IMG/VR virus record: IMGVR_UViG_3300046820_003928
Coordinates: 1 to 64,000 of that record
Reading direction: 5' to 3' (one strand)
Source: a virus
Length of the DNA: 64,000 nt
Below are positions 17,758 through 24,600 of this stretch, one piece after another. Under the pieces are notes generated by a model that was given only the letters and a program-made list of their open reading frames with translations, searched no databases and was not told where the DNA came from. The position numbers and the translations under genes are program-made. How positions within the stretch are numbered: position 1 is the stretch's first letter; the number at the start of each line of letters is the position of its first letter.

Positions 17758-18258
17758 CTAGCCGTCGAAGGCAATGACCATACGCAGACGACCAGAAAGA
17801 TCCTCGCTTCCGATATTTTCAGCAAGAGTGCCAGTCCAGGACATCAGTTTATATCTGTTCTCTGGGCCGGGCAGATAGATCTGAGAGATCTCAGTCTCAG
17901 GACTGGGAATGGTCTCGTGATAGTGGTCTGCACGGGAAAGATCTTCTGGAACGGGATCTCCGTCTTCGATAACATAGGACACATAAAGGTTTCTATTTGC
18001 CTGACGCACCTCGTCAGGATCTAGCCAGGTGTGGCTATGCAAGTTGCGTCCCCAAGCATCAACCAGCTGCTTCCAAGCCTGGGAGCAATCCTCAGGTGTA
18101 CCACGGCGTGCTGAGTAGGGTTGCAGCCCTGGCAAACCGCGCACATTAGCAATGATTCTAAACCATTCGTAGCTCCTGGTGTCATTTATCAGCTCAAAGG
18201 CGATCCAGTCTCCGTGTGGTGCCTTAAACTCCCAAAAACCCCGGATGTCGCAACTCAA
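17758..18258 (-). CDS. phage hypothetical protein
   Basis: A 166-residue protein with the pattern seen in a widespread family of uncharacterised phage proteins: an aromatic start (GFWEFKAPHGDWIAFELI), an RGTPEDCS motif and a W-GRNLHSHTWLDPDEV motif. No function is known to me. The start is TTG at 18258, supported by a strong GAGGAGG five bases upstream. It stands alone between hairpins upstream and the dnaE promoter region downstream, so it may be transcribed separately. Confidence 0.7.
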   Translation of the reverse strand: MSCDIRGFWEFKAPHGDWIAFELINDTRSYEWFRIIANVRGLPGLQPYSARRGTPEDCSQAWKQLVDAWGRNLHSHTWLDPDEVRQANRNLYVSYVIEDGDPVPEDLSRADHYHETIPSPETEISQIYLPGPENRYKLMSWTGTLAENIGSEDLSGRLRMVIAFDG

Positions 18259-18275
18259 GTTGCCTCCTCACCCAT

Positions 18276-18284
18276 ATTGTAACA
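18276..18284 (-). promoter_or_regulatory. possible extended -10 promoter element
   Basis: Minus strand TGTTACAAT (18284-18276) matches an extended -10 (TGnTATAAT) with one mismatch. No -35 is recognisable. A start about seven bases downstream would leave only a short leader before the Shine-Dalgarno of the TTG-started gene, so this is weak. Confidence 0.22.
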
Positions 18285-18288
18285 CAAA

Positions 18289-18323
18289 TTCGGGCCAACG
18301 CACGAGAACGTACGCGGCCCGAA
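18289..18323 (-). terminator. long terminator-like hairpin
   Basis: Arms TTCGGGCC (18323-18316) and GGCCCGAA (18296-18289) pair over eight bases on the minus strand, and the interior GCGTACG/CGTGCGT extends the stem with two wobbles around a TTCT loop. TTTGTG follows. It lies downstream of the gene ending at 18356 and before the TTG-started gene. Confidence 0.6.
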
Positions 18324-18328
18324 TAGAA

Positions 18329-18344
18329 ACCGCCGACCGGCGGT
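18329..18344 (-). terminator. second, compact hairpin in tandem
   Basis: ACCGCC-GGTC-GGCGGT, a perfect six-base stem with a four-base loop, followed by TTTCTATT on the minus strand. It lies just 12 bases after the stop of the upstream gene and five bases before the longer hairpin, giving a tandem terminator arrangement. Confidence 0.55.
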
Positions 18345-18355
18345 GATTAGCCCCC

Positions 18356-18883
18356 TCAGGTGCCTTCGTCTGCTCTCGATGGCTTGCCCTTGACAGCCAT
18401 GAGTGCAGCATTGACAACGGCATCAGGATTATCTGCCCAATCTGCCATCTTTCGTAGTTCCTCATAAGAGGCGCCCTTTTCGATGGCTTTCTTCATTGCA
18501 GCAGAAGCCTTATATGTCTTGCCGTGATATTTTCCCTTTGTTACTCGGCCGTTTTTCTTCTTCTCATTGAGAGGAATCTCATCATGTGATCCGCCATCAG
18601 TGTCATGGTACTCGTACATGAGATAATCAAAAACAGATCCCATCATAGAGTCTACAACAGCAATCTTCTCCTGGACCCACTCAGGAAGATCGTCTCTTTC
18701 TCCGATCAAGTCGTGAAGTTCGTATGCCTTCTGTGCAACTGTGAAGAGATTAGACCTAATCATGTCAGATTCTTGCTCGGGTCCGTTATTGTGAAAGATT
18801 CGACCGGCATGATCCATTTGAACCATGCCCATCTCATGCATCTCACGAAGGACAAGTCGCCTAATGGCGTTTCTATCGATCAT
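18356..18883 (-). CDS. hypothetical protein, possible internal virion protein
   Basis: A 175-residue protein I do not recognise. It starts with a short amphipathic helix (DRNAIRRLVLREMHEMG) like leader peptides of internal head proteins, continues through a helical acidic middle, and has a basic segment (KKKNGRVTKGKYHGKTYKAS) before a helical end. Followed by tandem terminators. The Shine-Dalgarno lies in the loop of a small hairpin upstream. Confidence 0.62.
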   Translation of the reverse strand: MIDRNAIRRLVLREMHEMGMVQMDHAGRIFHNNGPEQESDMIRSNLFTVAQKAYELHDLIGERDDLPEWVQEKIAVVDSMMGSVFDYLMYEYHDTDGGSHDEIPLNEKKKNGRVTKGKYHGKTYKASAAMKKAIEKGASYEELRKMADWADNPDAVVNAALMAVKGKPSRADEGT

Positions 18884-18886
18884 CGA

Positions 18887-18907
18887 TTTAGTTCCTTTTC
18901 AACTAAA
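18887..18907 (-). promoter_or_regulatory. ribosome-binding site in hairpin loop
   Basis: Minus strand TTTAGTT-GAAAAGG-AACTAAA, a perfect seven-base stem whose seven-base loop holds the Shine-Dalgarno AAAAGG, ending three bases before the ATG at 18883. The layout resembles the dnaE leader. Confidence 0.4.
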
Positions 18908-18913
18908 TATCAA

Positions 18914-19357
18914 CTACTCGATTAATCCACCGTAAGTTCGATTAAGAAGGCGTCCCGCCTCTCGACACTGGATGAGATAGCTTCGAAGATCATCAATTGA
19001 AGTACAAACTGCAACACCCGATGCCGCAAGCATTAGATTGAACTTTGCATTCGGAGGAAGTCCTGCGCAGAAATAAACGATGGGCTTATCAAGGCTATAG
19101 AAGTAACCTGCTTCCCAGATTGAACCCATATCCTTGTTGCGAGTATTGCAGATCATCCAGTCACAAAGATCCAGATGATTCACATTTCCATCGAAGATCG
19201 CCTTCTGCGTGTCCGTAGACGAATCTGCCTCGGCAATTGCATAATCCTTAGGAGAGAAATAGTCAAGACTAAGATCCTCGAGGACCTTTTTGATGTCCTC
19301 GACTTCCTGGAACCAATCTGGAGAAAACCAACCGCTTGCAATGTAGACGTTGTTCAT
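18914..19357 (-). CDS. nucleoside 2-deoxyribosyltransferase-like protein
   Basis: A 147-residue protein resembling the nucleoside 2-deoxyribosyltransferase / DNase-like fold, which moves deoxyribose between bases or hydrolyses deoxynucleotide N-glycosidic bonds. Features are the start VYIASGWFSPD, a Rossmann-like order with SPKDYAIAEADSS, LDLCDWMICNTRNKDMGSIWEAGY (the Asp and Gly-x-x-x-Glu active region, Glu in WEAGY) and KPIVYF. It could act in base salvage or in removing non-standard nucleotides. Family assignment is by motif; substrate unknown. Confidence 0.75.
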   Translation of the reverse strand: MNNVYIASGWFSPDWFQEVEDIKKVLEDLSLDYFSPKDYAIAEADSSTDTQKAIFDGNVNHLDLCDWMICNTRNKDMGSIWEAGYFYSLDKPIVYFCAGLPPNAKFNLMLAASGVAVCTSIDDLRSYLIQCREAGRLLNRTYGGLIE

Positions 19358-19399
19358 ATCGTTGCCTCAAAGAAAAGATACGCATCGATCTTTGAGTTT

Positions 19400-20089
19400 T
19401 TAAGAGATTCGCTTTCTTTCTTGCATCTTCTTCCTAGCCCTGTTCATGATATCATCCTTGCTGCCAGGATGAACTCCTGTAGCATACTTGACACCCTCAG
19501 ATATCATCTCATCAGTTACGTAAATCCAGCCGTTTCTTTTGCAAAGCTCTTTTATGACTGCAATCTTATTTTCTTCAGTGGCATTTATCCAATACCACTC
19601 AATAGAATTCCTAATTCGAGCTATCTCGTCTTCAAGAATCTTGGAACGTCGGCGCAAAGAAGCTGCGATTGCAAGATCATCAAAACCCGTATCAAGATCA
19701 AGGTCGACAGCAATCTCAACAAGTGTATCAGAATCAGCATCTCTAAGAGCCGCTGCGGCTCTCTGATAGGCTTTAACACGCTTATCTATCTCTTTTTGAG
19801 AAAGTCCCATCTTTTCTGTTTTGTCAGGATGGGTCTCTTGCACGATCTTTCGATAGAGCTTTTTTATCTCTGTTTCAACAGGAGACTTTTCTTCCTGTTG
19901 CTTTTGATCAACGTCGGCGGGCTTCTGCTGGGGATCTGAAGTCGGTCTTTGAGCTTCTGGGTCAACGCGTATGTGACGAAGAGCGTCAAGCATTTCACGC
20001 TTTCCCTTTTCGAAAAGCTCCTGGTGATGCTCTCTTTCTCCCCTGACGTATTTAAAAAGATTTACTGCTCTTGAGAGCTCTTTATCCAT
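19400..20089 (-). CDS. J-domain (DnaJ-like) protein
   Basis: A 229-residue protein with a central J domain: helix KKLYRKIVQET, the HPDK signature at residues 87-90 and a following helix (KRVKAYQRAAAAL). J domains stimulate the ATPase of Hsp70 (DnaK). The N-terminal part is helical with a Gln/Pro linker, and there is no Gly/Phe or zinc-finger region, so it is a class III type J protein. The C-terminal part contains a helical region and a basic tail. It may recruit host DnaK for virion assembly or for replication complexes. Confidence 0.82.
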   Translation of the reverse strand: MDKELSRAVNLFKYVRGEREHHQELFEKGKREMLDALRHIRVDPEAQRPTSDPQQKPADVDQKQQEEKSPVETEIKKLYRKIVQETHPDKTEKMGLSQKEIDKRVKAYQRAAAALRDADSDTLVEIAVDLDLDTGFDDLAIAASLRRRSKILEDEIARIRNSIEWYWINATEENKIAVIKELCKRNGWIYVTDEMISEGVKYATGVHPGSKDDIMNRARKKMQERKRIS

Positions 20090-20336
20090 TGCTCTGCTTT
20101 GCTCGAATCCAATTAATGACAGGCTTTGCCTTCTTCGCCAGCGTCACAGGCCAAAGAAGGTCTGATTTGAAATTTGCAGCAAGGAAAAATGCGTAGTTCT
20201 TAATGTGCGACTTCTGCTCTCTAGCCCTTATCATCTGATATTCATCATGCAAAGAAACGATCGAATTAACACGATTTGCAGCAAGGAAAAGTGCTACAAA
20301 AAAATAGGAAAATAGAACAGAAAGAACTATTGTCAT
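20082..20336 (-). CDS. small membrane protein
   Basis: An 84-residue protein with an N-terminal hydrophobic segment of about 18 residues (IVLSVLFSYFFVALFLAA), then a charged helix and another moderately hydrophobic stretch (NYAFFLAANF). This suggests one membrane anchor with a basic cytoplasmic C-terminus. It overlaps the J-domain gene by eight bases. Function unknown; lysis-related or membrane-tethering roles are possible and unsupported. Confidence 0.62.
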   Translation of the reverse strand: MTIVLSVLFSYFFVALFLAANRVNSIVSLHDEYQMIRAREQKSHIKNYAFFLAANFKSDLLWPVTLAKKAKPVINWIRAKQSNG

Positions 20337-20846
20337 TTATCCCAAGCCTCCTGATCTAATTATCTTCCTAAGATCCTCAGCGGTTATTTTCTTGCCACCA
20401 ACTGTGCCAACAAACTCCTCTTTGATGGGCTTTGGGGCTGCCGGCTTGTTTGACTGAGATTCTATAATGTGATCTTCTCTCTGAGAAGGAGATGCAACAA
20501 TTGATGCGCTGACTCCCAGCTTCTTTTGGACAGGCCTTGTGACAGACTCAGCTGTGACCCTTACAGACTCTTCGAAGCTCGCGTCAAAAGTTAGGGGAGT
20601 GAAATATCTGTCTTCTACCATCACTTCAAGGCTTGCTTTGTAATTACCTTCCTTAATAATGTTCTTCATGGTAGGAATGACAAAGGCAACCTCTCCTGCA
20701 GAAGCCTGTTGCCCCTTGAACGAGTAAGATAGAGATCTATCTTCGAATACTAGGCGATACCTTGGGGTACCGGGCTTTGATCCCTCGATTGAGACGTTAA
20801 AGCGAAGCTCGTTATCCTGATCAAGGTAAAGGGAAATATCACTCAT
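20337..20846 (-). CDS. hypothetical protein, putative virion component
   Basis: A 169-residue protein with an N-terminal all-beta look (ELRFNVSIEGSKPGTPRYRL, YKASLEVMVEDRYF), a Pro/Lys linker and a small basic end (ITAEDLRKIIRSGGLG). Not recognised. It is in a run of five coupled genes (20.1-22.2 kb) next to fibre-like proteins, which makes a structural role plausible. Confidence 0.6.
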   Translation of the reverse strand: MSDISLYLDQDNELRFNVSIEGSKPGTPRYRLVFEDRSLSYSFKGQQASAGEVAFVIPTMKNIIKEGNYKASLEVMVEDRYFTPLTFDASFEESVRVTAESVTRPVQKKLGVSASIVASPSQREDHIIESQSNKPAAPKPIKEEFVGTVGGKKITAEDLRKIIRSGGLG

Positions 20847-21210
20847 CTGACTCTCTTATGATTCTATGTTCACCAATAACTATTCTATATGGGTTGCTCT
20901 TCCTAGAAATTTGATCAGTGAGAGAAACTCCAATCTTTATCTTCTTGTCGTAGATGAGACGTGTGATCTTGTTGAAGAGAGGATTCGAAAGGGGCCTGCT
21001 ATTGACCTCTTGCAATATTGCAGCAAGCTTGTATATTTCTATGCCGTCATCAAAATCATAGGGAGCACCGTCGCCCTTAAGGGCTTCCCTTATCGCCTCT
21101 ATTATCTGGAAATATTCAACAGCGCCCATTACAGCAAGACCGGGCTCGAGAAGCTTTTCTTGTCCCATTCCCATTGTAACGATAAGCGGATTTCCTAGCG
21201 AAATCTGCAT
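20839..21210 (-). CDS. hypothetical protein
   Basis: A 123-residue protein with mixed alpha/beta character (SLGNPLIVTMGMGQEK; EYFQIIEAIREAL; YRIVIGEHRIIRES). No recognised family. It overlaps the downstream gene by eight bases and is two bases from the upstream gene, so it belongs to the same transcript. Confidence 0.6.
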   Translation of the reverse strand: MQISLGNPLIVTMGMGQEKLLEPGLAVMGAVEYFQIIEAIREALKGDGAPYDFDDGIEIYKLAAILQEVNSRPLSNPLFNKITRLIYDKKIKIGVSLTDQISRKSNPYRIVIGEHRIIRESDE

Positions 21211-21211
21211 G

Positions 21212-21661
21212 CTATGTTACTCTATTCCTGTGAAAAACTGACAAATAGCTGGGATCGTTATTTTTGTCCCTTAGATCAAATCGCGCAACCTCTGTAGAAT
21301 TGTCATGCTTGTAGAATATCATCTGAAAATTATCGTGATCAATTACCCATCGACCCCCGATCATGTCTTTGACAAACTCAAGGTCCGCTGAAAGGAATGC
21401 TGCTGAGTCTGTGTAGTTTATTTCTTCAGAAGCGTAGACTGTTGAACCCCCATTGCCAGTATCCCACAGTATTGTGCCGCTGAAGCTTTCGGGTATTGTA
21501 ATCTCAGCACCGTAAATTCCCGTAGTTGAGCCTACCTCATAGACACCCGATGTAGTCCTCGGAGAGATAACAGACCCAGCAGACCCAAAGAGCGTGTATC
21601 CTACAGTAAGGAGACCCGCTTTTGTCTTGCCAAAATTAGCTGTCTTGATTGTCGTCGGCAT
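21212..21661 (-). CDS. putative virion structural protein
   Basis: A 149-residue Gly/Ser/Thr-rich beta protein. Start ATG 21661 has AAGGA seven bases upstream, preferred over an ATG at 21679. The sequence (GYTLFGSAGSVISPRTTSGVY, then RWVIDHDNFQMIFYKHDN) has the feel of head-decoration or tail-fibre accessory proteins. No specific family recognised. Coupled by overlap to the coiled-coil gene upstream. Confidence 0.6.
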   Translation of the reverse strand: MPTTIKTANFGKTKAGLLTVGYTLFGSAGSVISPRTTSGVYEVGSTTGIYGAEITIPESFSGTILWDTGNGGSTVYASEEINYTDSAAFLSADLEFVKDMIGGRWVIDHDNFQMIFYKHDNSTEVARFDLRDKNNDPSYLSVFHRNRVT

Positions 21662-22157
21662 CGTAAGATCCTTCCGCAAGCCCTGGTGTGGTTGCGTAAT
21701 TTCTTATGTCTTTAAGCTTGTGTGGTCGAGATCCAGATTTTCTTCTCTTTTCTAGCTCTCCTGCCATCTGGAGCTCCTGGATCTCTTTTGCTTTTTTTAT
21801 TTCAGAATCAAAAGATGAGCTTGTCTGTGAAAACTTTCCAAGGCTAAAATCCAAAGCCTCGATAAATCCAGTCAGCCTTTTGATTTCATCGTTTGTTTGC
21901 TGGATAACTGCAGATATTCTCTGATCAAGCTCGAGAATGTCTTTCTCGTATGATTCAGAGATTATTCCAGCAGCTTTATTCTTCTTGATAATCTCTTGCA
22001 AAGACAATCGAATTCCGCTTGAAAATTCAGATATGTATGAAACTCTCAGAGCGAGAGAGTCTCTTCTCTGCTTTGCAGCGATCAGGGGTTGTGAAATCTC
22101 AGCAGAAATCGATGTCAGCGCACTTTCTAATGCTTTTTTTACAATATCTTCTGTCAT
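21636..22157 (-). CDS. coiled-coil hypothetical protein
   Basis: A protein of about 173 residues from ATG 22157 (a TTG six bases earlier is also open). It is almost entirely helical with heptad-like hydrophobics (ILELDQRISAVIQQTNDEIK) and a basic tail. There is no good ribosome-binding site before the ATG, and a TACAAT lies five bases before it, so a leaderless transcript is conceivable. Placed next to fibre proteins; could be a chaperone or structural rod. Confidence 0.6.
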   Translation of the reverse strand: MTEDIVKKALESALTSISAEISQPLIAAKQRRDSLALRVSYISEFSSGIRLSLQEIIKKNKAAGIISESYEKDILELDQRISAVIQQTNDEIKRLTGFIEALDFSLGKFSQTSSSFDSEIKKAKEIQELQMAGELEKRRKSGSRPHKLKDIRNYATTPGLAEGSYDADDNQDS

Positions 22158-22192
22158 AGTCAATTGTAACTTAACTATCTAGAAAATAAAAG

Positions 22193-22218
22193 GGGCGGAG
22201 CCCCGAAGAGCTCCGCCC
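22193..22218 (-). terminator. strong rho-independent terminator with UUCG loop
   Basis: An 11-base-pair stem (arms 22208-22218 and 22193-22203, GGGCGGAGC core, one G-U wobble) closes a C(UUCG)G tetraloop on the minus strand and is followed by CTTTTATTTTC. This is the clearest terminator in the window. It ends the transcript of the 646-residue repeat protein, suggesting high expression. Confidence 0.85.
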
Positions 22219-22223
22219 AAAGA

Positions 22224-22244
22224 ATCACGGGATTAGACCGTGAT
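22224..22244 (-). terminator. accessory hairpin before the main terminator
   Basis: A perfect seven-base stem ATCACGG/CCGTGAT with a seven-base loop, located between the stop codon at 22253 and the main terminator. It may protect the 3' end of the message or help termination. Confidence 0.45.
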
Positions 22245-22252
22245 AGCCCAAA

Positions 22253-24193
22253 CTAGGCCTTCTGGACCACGACCACATCACCCTCTTGGAGGGCAAACTT
22301 GAATGCAAGGGTCTTGGCGACTTCGTCGAGTGTGAAGTCGGAATCGTCCATCATGAGCTGTCCGTTGACGAAGATCATCGCATTGGCTGCGCTGAGCTCA
22401 TCCAGGAAGTTCGATGTCAACGAGGCCTGCATTGCAGCGTCAGCAGCAAATCCGCCGGCACCAACAGTGTGGGTTGCCTTCTTGGACGAAGACAGGGCTG
22501 TTGACCTGAGCTCGTTGAGGGCGCCCATGATTGTGGTGGCAGTGAATCCGACGAGTGAGGCGGTGCCGAGGGAGATTGACTTGCCTGCGTCGTACTCGAA
22601 GACGATGGAATCGCCTGCGAGTCCGGCGTGGAGGACAAGACCTTCGCCGCTGGAATCAACGTAGTTGTCGGAGCCATCGAGCTTGACCTGCGCGAACTGG
22701 GGCGAAGCACCAGTGTGGATGTCCTGGGGAAGGCTGAGAACTACGTTACCGAAGGCGCCTGCAGCAAGCTGGACCTGATTGACAGTTCCAGTGACGAAGT
22801 CCATGATTCCAGCAGAGACCAGGAGGCCCGAGGCTGCATTGGTCTTCACCAGACGGTTTGCAGTGAGGTCACCCAGCACAAGGCTGTCGAACTCTACGTC
22901 TGCATCGGTGTGGATGGACTGGGGCAGGCTGAGGGTGATGGTTCCATCTGCATCATCTGCAACGCTGACCTGGTTGGCAGTTCCAGCAACCCAGTTTGCA
23001 AGGTTGGCAACAGAAACTGTGTTCTTGTCTGCGTCAGAAGCCATCAAGCGGGTAGCTGTGAGGCTTGAGAACTTCGCCTTGACGAACTCAGGTGAGGCGC
23101 CAGCGTGAATGTCCTGGGGTCCAGACAGAGTTACTGTGCCATTTGCATTTCCAGTTACAGAAACGCGGTTGAGTGTGCCAGTGACGTAGTCAGCAGCAGC
23201 TGCGTTGATCAGCTTGCCAGAGGGATCGTGCTGGACGAGACGGATGTTGCCCTGGAGGTTGCCGAAGCTTCCCGAGGGGGCGAACATCTGGTGTGAGAAC
23301 TCCCAGCGAGCGTTGGCCTGGCTCCAGGTGAGCCTCTTGTCGCCTGCATCAGACGAAAGAGCGATACCTGCGCCGTTAAGGGACGCACCTGATGCACCAG
23401 AGGCGATGACGATGAGCGTGTCTTCGACAGCAAGCTCAGTGGTGTTCAGGATGGTCTTCGTTCCCTGGACGATGAAGTTACCCATGACTGTGAGGTCATC
23501 AGCAACGACAACGTCTGCACTGAAGGTTGATCCGTTGACTGTGAGAACGCTTGAGCCGTAGGTCATGTTCGCATCGTCGACGAGAGCGCCATCAGCGCCA
23601 GCGTAGACAACGCGAGTTGCAGTCAGGTCAGAGACCTTGGCAGAGGGGACAATCAGGTCAGATCCGTTGAAGGCGAGCGAAGCAGTGCCGACGAGGGCGC
23701 CAGAGGCACCAGCGTAGACAATGTGCGTAGCTGTAAGATCGGAAACCTTGGCAGAAGCCATGGTAAGATCTGTGCCATCGAAGACGAGGTTTGCGCTGTC
23801 AACGAGCTCACCAGCGGCGCCAGCGTAGACAACACGACCTGACGTGAGGTCCTTGACGTTGAGGGAGGCCGCTGTGGCCTGGCCGTCAACTTTGAATGTG
23901 CCTGCAACTGTGCCTGAACCGACGATTGCGATGTCCTTCTTGATTGAAAGCTCGGTTGCACCAGAGGCGTCAATGTGAGCAGCAAGGTCAACGATCTGGA
24001 CCTTGGCATACTCGCCTGCGATCTCTTCCTTGTAGTCAGCAGCACCGATGATGTCCTTGACCTGACCACGAAGGGCTTCGAGGTCAATAGCGAGAGAGCC
24101 AAGTCCGTCCTCGGACTTGATCTGCTCTGCACGCATCTTTGTCATCGAGCCAGTGGGCTGGAGGGATAGAGCCTGATAATTTTTGTTAGCCAT
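22253..24193 (-). CDS. repeat-rich fibre-like virion protein
   Basis: A 646-residue Ala/Gly/Ser/Thr-rich protein. After a helical N-terminus come three 37-residue repeats (units starting at Asp115, Asp152 and Asp189, pattern DLTATxxVYAGAxGALV), then three 65-residue repeats (starting 335, 400 and 465, pattern VTGTxNQVSV-GTVTLSLPQDIHTGASPxF), and a C-terminal NGQL module (about 606-646) shared with the neighbour at 24601. The long repeats resemble those in fibre and appendage proteins of aquatic phages. A separate leader of about 140 bases and a very strong terminator suggest an abundant virion protein. Host-binding role is inferred. Confidence 0.75.
   Translation of the reverse strand: MANKNYQALSLQPTGSMTKMRAEQIKSEDGLGSLAIDLEALRGQVKDIIGAADYKEEIAGEYAKVQIVDLAAHIDASGATELSIKKDIAIVGSGTVAGTFKVDGQATAASLNVKDLTSGRVVYAGAAGELVDSANLVFDGTDLTMASAKVSDLTATHIVYAGASGALVGTASLAFNGSDLIVPSAKVSDLTATRVVYAGADGALVDDANMTYGSSVLTVNGSTFSADVVVADDLTVMGNFIVQGTKTILNTTELAVEDTLIVIASGASGASLNGAGIALSSDAGDKRLTWSQANARWEFSHQMFAPSGSFGNLQGNIRLVQHDPSGKLINAAAADYVTGTLNRVSVTGNANGTVTLSGPQDIHAGASPEFVKAKFSSLTATRLMASDADKNTVSVANLANWVAGTANQVSVADDADGTITLSLPQSIHTDADVEFDSLVLGDLTANRLVKTNAASGLLVSAGIMDFVTGTVNQVQLAAGAFGNVVLSLPQDIHTGASPQFAQVKLDGSDNYVDSSGEGLVLHAGLAGDSIVFEYDAGKSISLGTASLVGFTATTIMGALNELRSTALSSSKKATHTVGAGGFAADAAMQASLTSNFLDELSAANAMIFVNGQLMMDDSDFTLDEVAKTLAFKFALQEGDVVVVQKA
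22676..23191 (-). repeat. three 65-residue coding repeats
   Basis: Protein-level repeats with exact 65-residue spacing (residues 335, 400, 465): the motif (D/N)(Y/F/W)V(T/A)GTxN(Q/R)V followed by GxxxLSxPQ(D/S)IH. The third unit is incomplete before the C-terminal region. Confidence 0.75.
23519..23851 (-). repeat. three 37-residue coding repeats
   Basis: Protein-level repeats with exact 37-residue spacing (residues 115, 152, 189): DLT-x-x-RxVYAGAxGxLV followed by a SAKVS-type end. The nucleotide sequences have diverged, so this is an old duplication. Confidence 0.75.
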
Positions 24194-24334
24194 TTTAGTT
24201 TTCTCCAGTTAATGAAAAGCTCACGCTATGACGTCACGCATGAGTCCAAACTCTAACTAATCTATAGAAACTAAATGAACTGTAACTCGGAAAATCTTCC
24301 CGACAAGCTAATTATGCTTTCAAAAAAATATTAT
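24194..24334 (-). promoter_or_regulatory. 141-base leader of the repeat-protein gene
   Basis: Non-coding in all plausible frames. It contains a seven-base hairpin TCGGGAA/TTTCCGA (24303-24287), a direct repeat GCGTGA around a GACGTC palindrome close to the start, and a good GGAG before the ATG. A weak TTGTCG-16-TACAGT promoter-like pair is present. Probably the promoter/leader region of the abundant structural gene; no single element is certain. Confidence 0.35.
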
Positions 24335-24571
24335 TCAATTCTTTTTAGAGTAGATCATCTTTTTTAGAGACTTAAGATGGGCATCAAAAGTACTGAATTC
24401 TCCTGATAGAAACTCCAATAGCAAATCATCGCACCTGGAGTCCGGATCATCAAACACAAATTGAAACTTTCCTGTTGCTCCCTTGGATGCACTTATCATC
24501 TTAATACCGCGCATCTTGAGATATGCTGCAACTGGCAACTCAGAAGTCGTGTATGTCACATTGTTTTCCAT
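24335..24571 (-). CDS. small DUF5659-like protein
   Basis: A 78-residue protein with the order TTSELPVAAYLKMRGIKMI, KFQFVFDDPD, LLLEFLSGEFSTFDAHLKSL, KKMIY, which matches the pattern I know for the DUF5659 family of small phage and bacterial proteins. Function unknown. Located between two fibre-like genes. Confidence 0.65.
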   Translation of the reverse strand: MENNVTYTTSELPVAAYLKMRGIKMISASKGATGKFQFVFDDPDSRCDDLLLEFLSGEFSTFDAHLKSLKKMIYSKKN

Positions 24572-24600
24572 TATACCCTAAATATCAATCAGGCTGTTAT

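Noticed and set aside
19175-19939. Long plus-strand open frame (254 codons)
   Set aside because: It is fully opposite two genes with recognisable products (deoxyribosyltransferase-like and J-domain) and its product is Cys/Phe/Leu-rich without family features, typical of an antisense shadow.
22253-24193. CRISPR-like array or nucleotide repeat
   Set aside because: Periodicity is at protein level (37 and 65 residues) inside an open reading frame; units differ at nucleotide level and there are no spacers.
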